In this document: piece after piece, positions 25,201-34,272 of the stretch
Layout of the letters: each line of letters starts with the position of its first letter
Position numbering within the stretch: the first letter of the stretch is position 1
Assembly: GCA_020633495.1 (NCBI GenBank)
Contig: JACKDR010000001.1
Span: 62,001-126,000 of the forward strand
Origin: Kofleriaceae bacterium
Lineage (GTDB): Bacteria; Myxococcota_A; Polyangia; Haliangiales; Haliangiaceae
Direction: 5' to 3'
Length of the DNA stretch: 64,000 bases
Translations under genes and position numbers: made by a program
The notes under the pieces: model-generated
Told to the model about the DNA's origin: nothing
The model's database searches: none
What the model saw: the letters and a program-made list of their open reading frames with translations, nothing else

Positions 25201-25693
25201 CGCCGCCGCGGTCGAGCAGCTCACCGGCGCGCACGCCGCCGCCGTCGCCGAGGCCGAGGCCGGCCACGCCGCCGCCCTCGCCGAGGCCGGCGCGCGCCAC
25301 GCCGCCGAGCTGGCCGAGGCGCGGGCGCTGCACGCCGCCGAGGCCGCCGAGCTGCGCACCGAGAAGGACCAGCTCGAGCAGGCGCTGTCGGGCAACCGAG
25401 CCCTGACCAGCCGGCTCGAGGGCGAGCTGACGTCGGCGCGCGACACCGTCACCGCGCGCGAGCACGACCTGGCGACCCTGGGCAAGGCGATCGAGGAGCG
25501 GGACGCGCGCATCGCGACGCTCAAGGGCGAGCTCGAGGAGCTCGAGGGCCAGAACGCCGCCTACCAGGACCAGGTCCTCAAGGCGTACCAGCGCATCAAG
25601 AGCGACGAGGCGACCGTGACCCGGGCCAAGAAGGCCATGGCGATCGCGCTGACGCTGCTCGACGAGGAGAAGGGCGCGGCCAAGGACGGGTAG
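22240..25693 (+). pseudogene. frzS: FrzS-like social-motility protein, reading frame broken by indels
   Basis: The first 125 residues form a receiver domain ending HRKIKIHADEYIDKRG. The phospho-Asp position reads VIAVDEP (Ala55), and the helix after it reads GYALCNKAKK. This matches M. xanthus FrzS, whose atypical receiver also lacks the Asp. An acidic Glu-Pro repeat region (EPEPVAAE units, about 23.45-23.70 kb) and a very long coiled coil follow. The frame changes at about 22.92 kb, 24.63 kb, 25.02 kb and 25.16 kb. At 24.63 kb a near-repeat shows exactly which C is missing. Rejoined, it would encode about 1150 residues, twice M. xanthus FrzS (inference). Either sequencing error or a decayed gene. 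Confidence 0.75.
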
Positions 25694-25754
25694 GCGGGCC
25701 GCGGCGCGGGCGCCCGGTCGCGGCCGCCCCGCGTGCGCCCGCCGGGCTCCGCGC

Positions 25755-25760
25755 TATACA
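25755..25760 (+). promoter_or_regulatory. putative -10 (TATACA) of hflX
   Basis: TATACA ends 8 nt before the hflX ATG without a ribosome-binding site. Confidence 0.45.
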
Positions 25761-25768
25761 GTCCCCGG

Positions 25769-27469
25769 ATGTCCAAGGCCGCTGGCGAAACCCTGACCGG
25801 CAACCTGGCCGGCCTCGCGCCCAGCGAGCTCAAGGCCCTCGAGCGGATCTACCGGCGGCGCGTCGCGCCGACCGAGGTGGTGTCGCCCGAGCTGGCCGGC
25901 TACATGGCCGAGCTGTCGGCGACGCTGCACCGCCAGGTCGGCGTGCTGATCGATCGGCGCGGCGCCATCACCGAGGTGATGGTCGGCGACGCCTCGAAGA
26001 TCACGCTGCCCGACGTCGGCCGCCTGCGCGGCGCCGCCGGCCGCTTCCGCGGCATCCGCCTGGTCCACACCCACCTGCGCAACGAGCCGCTGACCCGCGA
26101 CGATCTCACCGACCTCGCGCTGCTGCGCCTCGACCTGGTCGCGGCGATCACCGTCGACACCGGCGGCCGCGCCGGCCGGCTGTTCATCGGTCACCTCGAG
26201 CCCGACGGCCCCGCCGACCGGCCGTGGCGCGAGCTGCCGGCCGAGCCGGCATCGGCGCCGCGCACCGACTTCGCCCAGCTGATCGCGTCGCTCGAGGCCG
26301 AGTACGGCCGCGGCCGGCGCCTCGCCGCCACCGACCAGGGCAAGGACCGCGCGCTGCTGGTCCACGTCGCGCTCGGCGGCGGCGCCGCCGACGACGCCCG
26401 CATCGCCGAGCTGCGCGAGCTGTGCCGCACCGCCGGGGTCCGCGTCCTCGACACGATGACCCAGCGCCGGCCCCAGCCGGATCCGCGGTGGCTGGTCGGC
26501 CAGGGCAAGCTCGAGCAGATCTGCCTGCGCGCGATGCAGCTCGGCGCCGAGCTGGTCGTCTTCGATCAGGACCTCACGCCCGGCCAGGCCCGCGCCATCA
26601 GCGACGCCACCGAGCTCAAGGTCCTCGATCGGACGATGCTGATCCTCGACATCTTCGCGCAGCACGCGCGCAGCCGCGACGGCAAGCTCCAGGTCGAGCT
26701 GGCCCAGCTGCGCTACGCCCTGCCCCGCCTGATCGAGAAGAACACGATGATGTCGCGGCTGACCGGCGGCATCGGCGGCCGCGGCCCCGGCGAGACCAAG
26801 CTCGAGCTCAACCGCCGCCGCGCCCGCGATCGCATCACGATCCTCGAGCGCCGCCTCGCCGAGCTGGCCCGCGACCGCCGGCTGCGGCGGCAGCGGCGCA
26901 CCGGCCGCGACGTGCCGATCGTCGCGATCGTCGGCTACACCAACGCCGGCAAGTCGACGCTGCTCAACGCGCTGACCGACGGCGACGCCCGCGCCGAGAA
27001 CAAGCTGTTCGCGACCCTCGATCCGATCTCGCGGCGGCTGCGGTTCCCGCGCGAGCGCGAGGTCGTCATGACCGACACCGTCGGCTTCATCCGCGACCTG
27101 CCCGCCGAGCTCAAGGCCGCGTTCGCGGCGACGCTCGAGGAGATGGCCGACGCCGACCTCCTGATCCACGTCGTCGACGCCTCGGACCCCGACCGCGACC
27201 GCCACATCGCGACGGTCGAGGCCCTGCTGACCGAGCTCGGCCTGGCCGAGCGCCGCCGGCTGCTGGCCTGGAACAAGTGCGACCGGCTGCGCGGCGGCGA
27301 CGCCGACCACCTCGCGCTGCACGGCGGCGGCTTCGTGGTGTCGGCGCTCGACCGCGCGACCTTCGGCCCGCTGCTGCTCGCGATCGAGCAGGCGCTGTGG
27401 CAGGAGGGCAAGGCCCCCGAGATCCTCGACTACGACGGCGTCGCTACTGCAGCGTCGCCGACAGCGTGA
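25769..27469 (+). CDS. hflX: HflX-type GTPase
   Basis: 566 residues, longer than E. coli HflX (about 426) because of an N-terminal domain of roughly 170 residues (HRQVGVLIDRRGAITEVMVGDA, RLVHTHLRNEPLTRDDLTDLALLRLDL), as in several bacterial relatives. The HflX domain follows with QRRPQPDPRWLVGQGKLEQI. GTPase motifs are GYTNAGKST (G1, 389-397), DTVGFIRDLP (G3) and NKCD (G4). HflX binds 50S subunits and splits stalled or hibernating ribosomes after stress. The 3' end overlaps the convergent osmC-type gene by 26 nt. Confidence 0.95.
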   Translation: MSKAAGETLTGNLAGLAPSELKALERIYRRRVAPTEVVSPELAGYMAELSATLHRQVGVLIDRRGAITEVMVGDASKITLPDVGRLRGAAGRFRGIRLVHTHLRNEPLTRDDLTDLALLRLDLVAAITVDTGGRAGRLFIGHLEPDGPADRPWRELPAEPASAPRTDFAQLIASLEAEYGRGRRLAATDQGKDRALLVHVALGGGAADDARIAELRELCRTAGVRVLDTMTQRRPQPDPRWLVGQGKLEQICLRAMQLGAELVVFDQDLTPGQARAISDATELKVLDRTMLILDIFAQHARSRDGKLQVELAQLRYALPRLIEKNTMMSRLTGGIGGRGPGETKLELNRRRARDRITILERRLAELARDRRLRRQRRTGRDVPIVAIVGYTNAGKSTLLNALTDGDARAENKLFATLDPISRRLRFPREREVVMTDTVGFIRDLPAELKAAFAATLEEMADADLLIHVVDASDPDRDRHIATVEALLTELGLAERRRLLAWNKCDRLRGGDADHLALHGGGFVVSALDRATFGPLLLAIEQALWQEGKAPEILDYDGVATAASPTA

Positions 27470-27875
27470 TCGTCGGGCTCAGCGCCTTCGAGATCGGGCA
27501 GTTCGCCTTGGCGTCGTCGGCCAGCTCGGCGAACTTGGCGGCGTCGATGCCGGGGACGCGCGCGGTGCAGACCAGCTCGATCGACGGGATCGTCCAGCCG
27601 GCCTCGCCCTTGATGATCGCGACCCGCGCCTCGGTGCGCAGCTCCTCGGCGGGGTGCCCGGCGGCGGTGAGCCGGAACGCCAGCGCCATCGTGAAGCAGC
27701 CGGCGTGGGCGGCGCCCAGCAGCTCCTCGGGGTTGGTCCCGGCCTTGCCGTCCTCGCTCTGGAAGCGGAACTTGGCGGTGTACGGCTGATCGGTGATGGC
27801 GCCGGAGCCGGTGGTCAGCGTGCCCTGACCCTCGAGCCCGGTGCCGCTCCAGACGGCGGTCGCGGTGCGTTGCAT
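27444..27875 (-). CDS. OsmC/Ohr-family peroxiredoxin-like protein
   Basis: 143 residues. HAGCFTMALAFRL carries the first and ANCPISKAL the second redox Cys of the OsmC fold, and NPEELLGAAHAGCF is the OsmC signature. Spacing and the MQRTATAVWSGTGLEGQGTLTTGSG start suggest the OsmC rather than the Ohr branch. It reduces organic hydroperoxides in the cytoplasm. The ATG was chosen over an upstream GTG because GGGAGAA precedes it. The convergent 26-nt overlap with hflX is compact but not rare. Confidence 0.93.
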   Translation of the reverse strand: MQRTATAVWSGTGLEGQGTLTTGSGAITDQPYTAKFRFQSEDGKAGTNPEELLGAAHAGCFTMALAFRLTAAGHPAEELRTEARVAIIKGEAGWTIPSIELVCTARVPGIDAAKFAELADDAKANCPISKALSPTITLSATLQ

Positions 27876-27963
27876 GATGGTTCTCCCTGTTGGCGACGGC
27901 ATCGTGCCAGAGGGTCCGCGCGCTGACCACCCGACCGGGCGCCGGGTCCGGGCGCCGGGATCC

Positions 27964-28005
27964 GCGCAACCTGCGTCGGTACCTGCGCAACCTGCGACGG
28001 TCCCT
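27964..28005 (+). repeat. two 21-bp direct repeats between divergent genes
   Basis: GCGCAACCTGCG-N-CGGT-N-CCT occurs twice in tandem (19 of 21 identical, exactly two helical turns) between the osmC-type gene and the receiver gene. Possibly a regulator-binding site. Confidence 0.4.
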
Positions 28006-28089
28006 GCGCGCCGTCGCGGACTCCCGCGCCAACGTCCGGCTAGTTAGCGGCGTGACGCGCCGGCATGACCCTTGCTCAGGATCCACGGG

Positions 28090-28497
28090 ATGAGCCGGCA
28101 CCGCTTCCTGATCGCGAACGCCGACCCCATGTCGCGACGCCGCCTGCGCGCCCTGCTGGCGCGCAGCGGTGGGCTCGTCCGCGAGGCGGCGTCCGGATGG
28201 GAGCTGATGTCGCTGCTCGCCACCGACGGCCCGTTCGCGCTGGTGATCGCCGACGTCGAGCTGGCGATGCCCAACGGGCTGCAGGCCCTCGCCATGGCCC
28301 GCACCGCCGGCCTCGACGTGCCGTTCGTGATCACGTCGCCGAGCGACGACCCGCGCATCCAGACCATGGCCCGCCGCCTGGGCGCGGCGCTGCTGCTGCG
28401 CCCGCATCCGCCCGACGCCCTGCTGGAGCACGTCGAGCGGCTCGCGCCGCGCCGCGCCGACAGCGAGCCCGGCGACCGCGCCGCGCGCCGCGCCTGA
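28090..28497 (+). CDS. single-domain response regulator
   Basis: 135 residues, a receiver domain only. Asp12 sits in the acidic pocket (ANADP), Asp55 is the phosphoacceptor (LVIADVELAMPNG) and VITSPSDD supplies the switch Thr/Ser. The conserved Lys is replaced by Arg (ALLLRPHPP), which often weakens phosphotransfer. No output domain is attached. No histidine kinase lies nearby, so it is an orphan receiver. CAGGAT, 7 nt before the ATG, may be the -10. Confidence 0.85.
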   Translation: MSRHRFLIANADPMSRRRLRALLARSGGLVREAASGWELMSLLATDGPFALVIADVELAMPNGLQALAMARTAGLDVPFVITSPSDDPRIQTMARRLGAALLLRPHPPDALLEHVERLAPRRADSEPGDRAARRA

Positions 28498-28689
28498 CCT
28501 CCTCGGGGCGGGGACGCGAGCCTGCCCGCGGGCCGTGGGGCGGGGCATCCCGCCACGATGTGGCAGCGTGCCCCAACTCGTGCGCTCACGCGCGTGCACA
28601 GGGGCGCCCGCGCGACGCGACGCGCGCGGCATGGCCGCTGCACTGCTCCCGGGCAACCCCACCCCCCAACCCCCAACCAGGAGGAACTC

Positions 28690-29028
28690 ATGCGCACCCT
28701 GCTCGCCCCCATGCTCGCGGCGGCCCTCCTCGCCTCGCCCGTCATCGCGGCCGCCGCGCCAGGCGCGACCGCCGGCCCCGCCGAGGCGCGGCCGATGACC
28801 CCGATGGCCCTCGCGCTGCGTCACCAGGTCGCCGCGCTCGAGCTGCTGGCGTCGAGCGCGCGCCTCGACGCCGTGGCGCGCCGGCTCGCCGAGCACGGCG
28901 CCCACCTCGGCACCGTGGCGTTCTTCGACAGCGCCGCGGCCGTGCAGGCGCGGCTCAGCGCCGACGAGCGCGCCGTCGCCGCGGTCGACGACGTCGCGTC
29001 CAGCGTCGCCGAGCTGCCGGGCGTCTAG
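28690..29028 (+). CDS. small exported helical protein
   Basis: 112 residues. A Sec signal (MRTLLAPMLAAALLASPVIAAAAP) is followed by an Ala-rich, amphipathic helical region (VAALELLASSARLDAVARRLAEHGAHL). The ATG has AGGAGG at ideal spacing, one of the best ribosome-binding sites in the window. No family recognised; probably periplasmic. The 192-nt gap before it shows no other feature I can support. Confidence 0.65.
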   Translation: MRTLLAPMLAAALLASPVIAAAAPGATAGPAEARPMTPMALALRHQVAALELLASSARLDAVARRLAEHGAHLGTVAFFDSAAAVQARLSADERAVAAVDDVASSVAELPGV

Positions 29029-29040
29029 CGACGTCGCGCG

Positions 29041-29907
29041 TCAGCGCCGGCCCAGGAACCCGACCGCGATCCCGCCCAGCACGATCGCGCCGCCGATCGC
29101 GGCGTGCGCGGGCGGCTGCTCGGCGAAGAACGCCCACGTCATCAGCGACGCGCCCACCGGCTCGCCCAGGATCGCCAGCGCGACCAGGTGGGTCGGCGTG
29201 GTCCGGACCGCGAGGTTGAGGAAGCTGTGGCCGAGCAGCGACGGGATCGCCGCCGACAGCGCGATCGCCGTGTACGACTGCCACGGCAGCCCGGTGAAGG
29301 TCGCGCCCGACAGCAGCGCGCCGGCCAGCAGGCCGACGCCGGCGACGCCGTTGACCGCCGCGAGGTACGGGAACAGCGGCATCGCCTCGCGCAGGCGACG
29401 CCCGACCACCAGGTACGCCGCGGCGGTCGCGGCGCCGGCGAGCGCCAGGCCGTCGCCGATCAGCGCGTGGCCGCCGGCCTGCCAGTCGCCGCCGGCCAGG
29501 GTCGCGCACCCGGCGCCGGCGATCGCGATGCCCAGCCACTCGCGGCGGCGCACCCGGTCGCCGATCAGCGCGCCGAGCAGCGCCGCGAACACCGGGTTCA
29601 TCGCGACCAGCGCCAGCGACGCCGCGGTCGACGTGAAGTACAGCGAGGTGATCCAGACGCCGAAGTGGACGCCGAGCAGCGCGCCGGCCGCGACCACCAG
29701 CAGGCGCTCGCGCCGACCGAGGCCGCGCAGCGCGGCGAGCCCGCCGCGGCCCGCGATCGCCAGCAGGATCGCGGCGAGGCCGACGCGCCCGGCCGCGACG
29801 GTCATCGCCGGCGCCGGCGCCGCCCACCGGATCAGCGGCGTCGCCGCCGCCAGCGACACGATCGCCGCGACCAGCACCGGCAGGCCTTGGCGGGCGCGGG
29901 CGGACAT
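29041..29907 (-). CDS. EamA/DMT-family transporter
   Basis: 288 residues with ten hydrophobic segments arranged as two EamA repeats (RWAAPAPAMTVAAGRVGLAAILLA in the first; TPTHLVALAILGEPVGASLMTWAFF in the second, the classic EPVxA motif). These inner-membrane carriers export metabolites or amino acids; the substrate cannot be predicted. Its end lies 12 nt from the end of the convergent small exported-protein gene. Confidence 0.92.
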   Translation of the reverse strand: MSARARQGLPVLVAAIVSLAAATPLIRWAAPAPAMTVAAGRVGLAAILLAIAGRGGLAALRGLGRRERLLVVAAGALLGVHFGVWITSLYFTSTAASLALVAMNPVFAALLGALIGDRVRRREWLGIAIAGAGCATLAGGDWQAGGHALIGDGLALAGAATAAAYLVVGRRLREAMPLFPYLAAVNGVAGVGLLAGALLSGATFTGLPWQSYTAIALSAAIPSLLGHSFLNLAVRTTPTHLVALAILGEPVGASLMTWAFFAEQPPAHAAIGGAIVLGGIAVGFLGRR

Positions 29908-29957
29908 GGCGGCGACTCTGCCAGCGTCGCCACGCGCCGCGCAAGCACGGCCGGGCG

Positions 29958-29963
29958 TAGGCT
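29958..29963 (+). promoter_or_regulatory. putative -10 (TAGGCT), leaderless start
   Basis: TAGGCT, 6 nt before the ATG of the DUF1003 gene; same arrangement as at 12426. Confidence 0.45.
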
Positions 29964-29969
29964 CGCGGC

Positions 29970-30713
29970 ATGACCCGAAGTCGTCACCACGCGCGCAGCG
30001 CCGCCGAGCGCCGCGCCGCCACCGTGCCGTGCGCGGTGTGCGCGCGGACCGTGCGCGCCGTCGACAGCACCGCGCTCGACAGCCTCCGCGCCCAGTTCGC
30101 CGACGCGGTGCGCGCCCGCCACCCCGGCCTCGCCGACGACGCCCGGCTGTGCCGCGCCTGCCTGGCCGCCGAGCGCACCCACCACGTCGTCGGCGAGCTG
30201 CAGCGCGAGCGCGGCGACCTCGACGAGGTCGAGCGCGACGTGTCGCGGCGCGCCGCCGACCACGTCGCGATCGCGACCCGGCTCAACGAGGAGTTCGACC
30301 GGTCGCTGACGCTGGGCGAGCGGGTCGCCGACGGCGTGGCGCGGGTCGGCGGCTCGTGGGGCTTCATCGGCGGCTTCGTCGCGGTGCTCGTGACCTGGAC
30401 CGTGGTCAACGCGATGGTGCTGCGCGGCCACGCCTTCGATCCCTACCCGTTCATCCTGCTCAACCTGGTGCTGTCGTGCCTGGCCGCGATCCAGGCGCCG
30501 ATCATCATGATGTCGCAGCGCCGGCTCGGCGCCCGCGACCGGCTGCAGGCCGATCAGGACTTCCGCACCAACCTCAAGGCCGAGCTCGAGATCGCGCTCT
30601 TGCACGAGAAGCTCGATCACCTGCTGCACGTGCAGTGGGAGCGGATGGTCGAGCTGCAGCAGGTCCAGCTCGAGATCCTCGAGGAGCTCGCGACCCACGA
30701 GCCGCGCCGCTGA
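29970..30713 (+). CDS. DUF1003 membrane protein
   Basis: 247 residues. An N-terminal zinc-ribbon-like part has VPCAVCARTV and LCRACLAAE (two CxxC knuckles). The DUF1003 core contains GGSWGFIGGFVAVLVTWTVVN and DPYPFILLNLVLSCLAAIQAPIIMMSQRR, two transmembrane helices. A C-terminal coiled coil is rich in Glu/Leu (VELQQVQLEILEEL). The family has no established function; members are inner-membrane proteins. The zinc ribbon suggests a nucleic-acid or protein partner. Confidence 0.92.
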   Translation: MTRSRHHARSAAERRAATVPCAVCARTVRAVDSTALDSLRAQFADAVRARHPGLADDARLCRACLAAERTHHVVGELQRERGDLDEVERDVSRRAADHVAIATRLNEEFDRSLTLGERVADGVARVGGSWGFIGGFVAVLVTWTVVNAMVLRGHAFDPYPFILLNLVLSCLAAIQAPIIMMSQRRLGARDRLQADQDFRTNLKAELEIALLHEKLDHLLHVQWERMVELQQVQLEILEELATHEPRR

Positions 30714-30802
30714 CCGCGGGCCGGGGCCCACCGCGCCGCCGGCGCCGGTCCGACCACGTCGGTGCGACACCGACCGACAGCGCCAGCGCGGCGCGACCGG
30801 CG

Positions 30803-30808
30803 TATCAT
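30803..30808 (+). promoter_or_regulatory. putative -10 (TATCAT), leaderless start
   Basis: TATCAT ends 8 nt before the ATG of the large VWA/MopE protein gene. Confidence 0.45.
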
Positions 30809-30816
30809 CGACGGCG

Positions 30817-33800
30817 ATGAGGATCCTCCCGTTCCTCGCCGCCGCGCTGGGGGTCTGCGCGGTTCCGGCGATCGCGCGCGCCGCGCCCTGTGACACCAGC
30901 GGTCCCGACCTGGTGGTCTCGGGCATCACCTGCCAGCTGTCGGGCGTCCACACCTTCGGCACGGTCCAGGTGATCGACGGCGGCCGCATCGAGGTCGTGC
31001 CGTACGCCGGCGGCGATCCGTCGCTGACCGGCAACCTCGAGCTGCGCGCCCACGCCATCACGATCGACGCGACCTCGGCGATCACCGCGCGCGGCGTGGG
31101 CTACCAGACCCCGCTGTGCGGCGACGGCGTCCAGCCCGGCGCGGTCGCCGCCGGCGGCTGCTCGGTGCGCGACTCCGGCGGCGGCGGCTCGCACTTCGGC
31201 GGCGGTGGCCGCGGCACCAAGGACTGCCCCGGCGGCGGCTGCAGCTTCCCGCGCGACTGGGAGGAGGACTGCGGCAACTCGCTCAACGGCGGCGGCACCG
31301 CGTGCAGCGACGTCAGCAACTGCCGCAACAACGACGCCCTGCCGACGACGGCGAGCGCGAGCTACTACCACAGCATCTACGAGCCCGAGTTCGGCGGCTC
31401 GGGCGGCGACAAGGGCTGCCGCGACGGCGACGGCTTCTCGCGCAACGTCGCCGGCGCCGGCGGCGGCCGCATCGTGCTGGCCGCGCTCGACGGCGGCGCC
31501 GGCACGATCTCGATCGCGGGCACCGTCGACGCCGACGGCAAGCGCGGCTGCGGCTGGGAGAACGACTCCGGCGGCGGCGGCGCCGGCGGCACCGTGCTGA
31601 TCGTCGGCGAGACCGTGACCGTGACCTCGACCGCGCGGATCACCGCGGCCGGCGGCCTCGGTGGCGACACCCGCGGCTCGCTCGATCCCACCGGCGACTG
31701 CGCCAGCGCCCAGCAGGGCTCGACCTGCGACGACTGCGGCGGTGGCGGCGGCGGCGGCATCATCTCGGTGCTGTCGGTGGTGGCGAACATCCAGGACCCG
31801 GCGGTGTTCAGCGTCGCCGGCGCGCTCGGCGGCACCTGCGCGATCTGCCAGGGCGAGGCCGGCGGCGGCGCCGGCGAGCTGCAGCTGGCCGGCGCCTACG
31901 TCGGCGAGCTGTGCGACGGTTACGACAACGACTTCGACGACAGCGTCGACGAGGGTTTCGGGACGCTGACCTGCCCGGGCGGCCCGGTGCCGGCGTGCCT
32001 CAACGGCGTGCCGCAGATCTGCCCGGCCGACGTGCCGGCCTGCGTCGGCCCGGTCACCGACACCCGCGCCCGCTTCGTCGTCATCGTCGACACCTCGGGC
32101 TCGATGCTGACCGACCTCACCGGGACCCCGACCTTCGGCGACGGCTCGGTCGATCACCCGGGCCTCGACCAGGACGGCGACGGCGCCGCCGACGACTCGC
32201 GGCTGTTCCTGGCCAAGCGGGCGCTGTCGACCGTGATCGCCGCCTACCCCGACATCGACTTCGCGCTGGCTCGTTACCACCAGGACGAGGCCGTCGACCG
32301 GAGCTGCCAGCTGTCGCACTGGTTCGAGTGCGCCGACATCTGCTGCACCTACGACGATCCCACCAACAACATCGCCCCCGCGCCGGTGCCGGCGTGCACG
32401 GTCGACGGCGGCAGCGCCGGCCCGCTCGCCGTCCTGACCACGTCGCCGGGCGACGAGTGCATCAACTACGCCGGCAACTGCGGGCCGCCGCGCCGCGGCG
32501 CCGACGTCCTGGTCGACTTCGGCGCCGACATCAACGAGTACCTGATGTGGCTCGACGGCACCGAGACCAACTTCCAGCCCGACGCCACCCCCGGCGCGTA
32601 CTGCGCGTTCGGCCTGGGCGGCGACTGCGAGCTGCGCGGCACCGGGCCGACCCCGCTCGACAACAGCCTGCGCGCCGTCCACGACTACCTCGAGCCGATC
32701 CTGCCCTGCGACGCGGCGTCGACCGGCGGCTGCCGCAAGTACGGCGTCATCCTGCTGACCGACGGCGCCGAGAGCTGCAACGGCGACCCGGTCGACGCCG
32801 CCGGCGACCTCAAGACCGCGCTCGGCGTCGAGACCTACGTCGTCGGCTTCTCGGTGCTGCCGGCGGAGGCCGCCGAGCTCGACGCGATCGCCGCCGCCGG
32901 CTCGTTCTCGGGCACCCGCCCGGCGTTCCTGGTCGGCGACGAGGATCAGCTCGCCAACGCGCTGGCGTCGATCGTCTCCGACTCGGTGGTCTTCGAGACC
33001 TGCAACGGCCTCGACGACGACTGCGACGGCCGCGTCGACGAGGACTTCCCGGCGCTGGGCGGCGCCTGCAACGACGGCGAGCTGGGCGCCTGCCTGGGCA
33101 CCGGCACGTTCGTGTGCAACGGCGCCGGCGACGGCGTCACCTGCGACCTGACCGACCCCGGCGCCAACCCCGACCTCGAGGTCTGCAACGGCGACGACGA
33201 CGACTGCGACGGCCTGATCGACGAGGGCCTGAACTGCCAGACCCCGTGCGTGCCGACCGGCCGCGATCTGTGCAACGGCCTCGACGACGACTGCAACGGC
33301 GCGGTCGACGACGACGACCCCGACGTCGGCACCGCGTGCGGCCAGTCCGACGACGGCGTCTGCGAGCTGGGCACGTTCGTGTGCATCGCCGGCGACCTGG
33401 TCTGCGTCGGCGCCGTCTACCCCGACCCCACCGGCGAGAGCTGCGACGGCCAGGACGACGACTGCGACCTGATCGTCGACGAGGACGCGCCGTGCCCGGG
33501 CGACACCGCGTGCGTCGACGGCGGCTGCCGCCTGCCGTGCGGCGGCGGCGAGTTCGAGTGCCCGCTCGGCTTCGACTGCGTCGAGGCCGCCGGCGGTCGC
33601 TACTGCGTGCCCGGGCCGTGCGCGGCGTGCCTGCCCGGCGAGATCTGCATCGCCGACGCCTGCGTCGATCCGTGCGCCGGCGTCACCTGCGGACCGGGCG
33701 AGGAGTGCCGCCTCGGCGACTGCCTCGACTGCAGCAGCCTGGGCTGCCCGGCCGGGCAGGTCTGCTACGGCTCGGCCTGCGAGCCCGACCCGTGCGACGG

Positions 33801-34272
33801 CGTCGACTGCGGCGGCGCCGCCGGCTGCGACGGCGACCTCGGCTGCAGCTGCGTCGGCGGCGACTGCGTGCCCAACTGCGACGACACGCTGTGCCCGAGC
33901 GGCCAGCGCTGCGGCCCGGCCGGCGCCTGCGAGGACGACGCGTGCGACGGCGTCGTGTGCCCCGGCGCCCAGGTCTGTCGCGACGGCGCCTGCGAGGACG
34001 ATCCGTGCGACGGCCGGTCGTGCGGCCCCGGCGACGTCTGCGTCGCGGGCACCTGCGTCGACGATCCGTGCCCGCGCGCGACCTGCAGCCGCGGCCGCCA
34101 CTGCGAGGTCACCCCGGCCGGCGATCCGGTGTGCGTCGCCGACGAGCCGCGACCGCCGCCCGATCGGGTGTTCGCGGCCGGCGGCGGCTGCGCCAGCGGC
34201 GGCGGCGGAGGCGGCGGCGCGCTGCTGATCCTCGGCGCGCTGGCGGCGACGCTGCGGCGGAGGCGGTCGTGA
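30817..34272 (+). CDS. surface protein with VWA domain, MopE-type metal-binding motifs and MYXO-CTERM-like tail
   Basis: 1151 residues. Sec signal peptide ends AIARAA. A Gly-rich N-terminal domain (to about 365) contains GGGGAGG runs. The VWA domain has MIDAS residues DTSGS at 425-429. Several Cys-Asp motifs of the type CNGLDDDCDGRVDE, known from the copper/calcium-binding MopE family, follow, then an EGF-like Cys-rich region (CDGVxC repeats). The end GGGCASGGGG, a hydrophobic helix and RRRRS is a MYXO-CTERM-like sorting signal, implying processing and surface anchoring. Overlaps the next gene by 4 nt (GTGA). Confidence 0.9.
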   Translation: MRILPFLAAALGVCAVPAIARAAPCDTSGPDLVVSGITCQLSGVHTFGTVQVIDGGRIEVVPYAGGDPSLTGNLELRAHAITIDATSAITARGVGYQTPLCGDGVQPGAVAAGGCSVRDSGGGGSHFGGGGRGTKDCPGGGCSFPRDWEEDCGNSLNGGGTACSDVSNCRNNDALPTTASASYYHSIYEPEFGGSGGDKGCRDGDGFSRNVAGAGGGRIVLAALDGGAGTISIAGTVDADGKRGCGWENDSGGGGAGGTVLIVGETVTVTSTARITAAGGLGGDTRGSLDPTGDCASAQQGSTCDDCGGGGGGGIISVLSVVANIQDPAVFSVAGALGGTCAICQGEAGGGAGELQLAGAYVGELCDGYDNDFDDSVDEGFGTLTCPGGPVPACLNGVPQICPADVPACVGPVTDTRARFVVIVDTSGSMLTDLTGTPTFGDGSVDHPGLDQDGDGAADDSRLFLAKRALSTVIAAYPDIDFALARYHQDEAVDRSCQLSHWFECADICCTYDDPTNNIAPAPVPACTVDGGSAGPLAVLTTSPGDECINYAGNCGPPRRGADVLVDFGADINEYLMWLDGTETNFQPDATPGAYCAFGLGGDCELRGTGPTPLDNSLRAVHDYLEPILPCDAASTGGCRKYGVILLTDGAESCNGDPVDAAGDLKTALGVETYVVGFSVLPAEAAELDAIAAAGSFSGTRPAFLVGDEDQLANALASIVSDSVVFETCNGLDDDCDGRVDEDFPALGGACNDGELGACLGTGTFVCNGAGDGVTCDLTDPGANPDLEVCNGDDDDCDGLIDEGLNCQTPCVPTGRDLCNGLDDDCNGAVDDDDPDVGTACGQSDDGVCELGTFVCIAGDLVCVGAVYPDPTGESCDGQDDDCDLIVDEDAPCPGDTACVDGGCRLPCGGGEFECPLGFDCVEAAGGRYCVPGPCAACLPGEICIADACVDPCAGVTCGPGEECRLGDCLDCSSLGCPAGQVCYGSACEPDPCDGVDCGGAAGCDGDLGCSCVGGDCVPNCDDTLCPSGQRCGPAGACEDDACDGVVCPGAQVCRDGACEDDPCDGRSCGPGDVCVAGTCVDDPCPRATCSRGRHCEVTPAGDPVCVADEPRPPPDRVFAAGGGCASGGGGGGGALLILGALAATLRRRRS

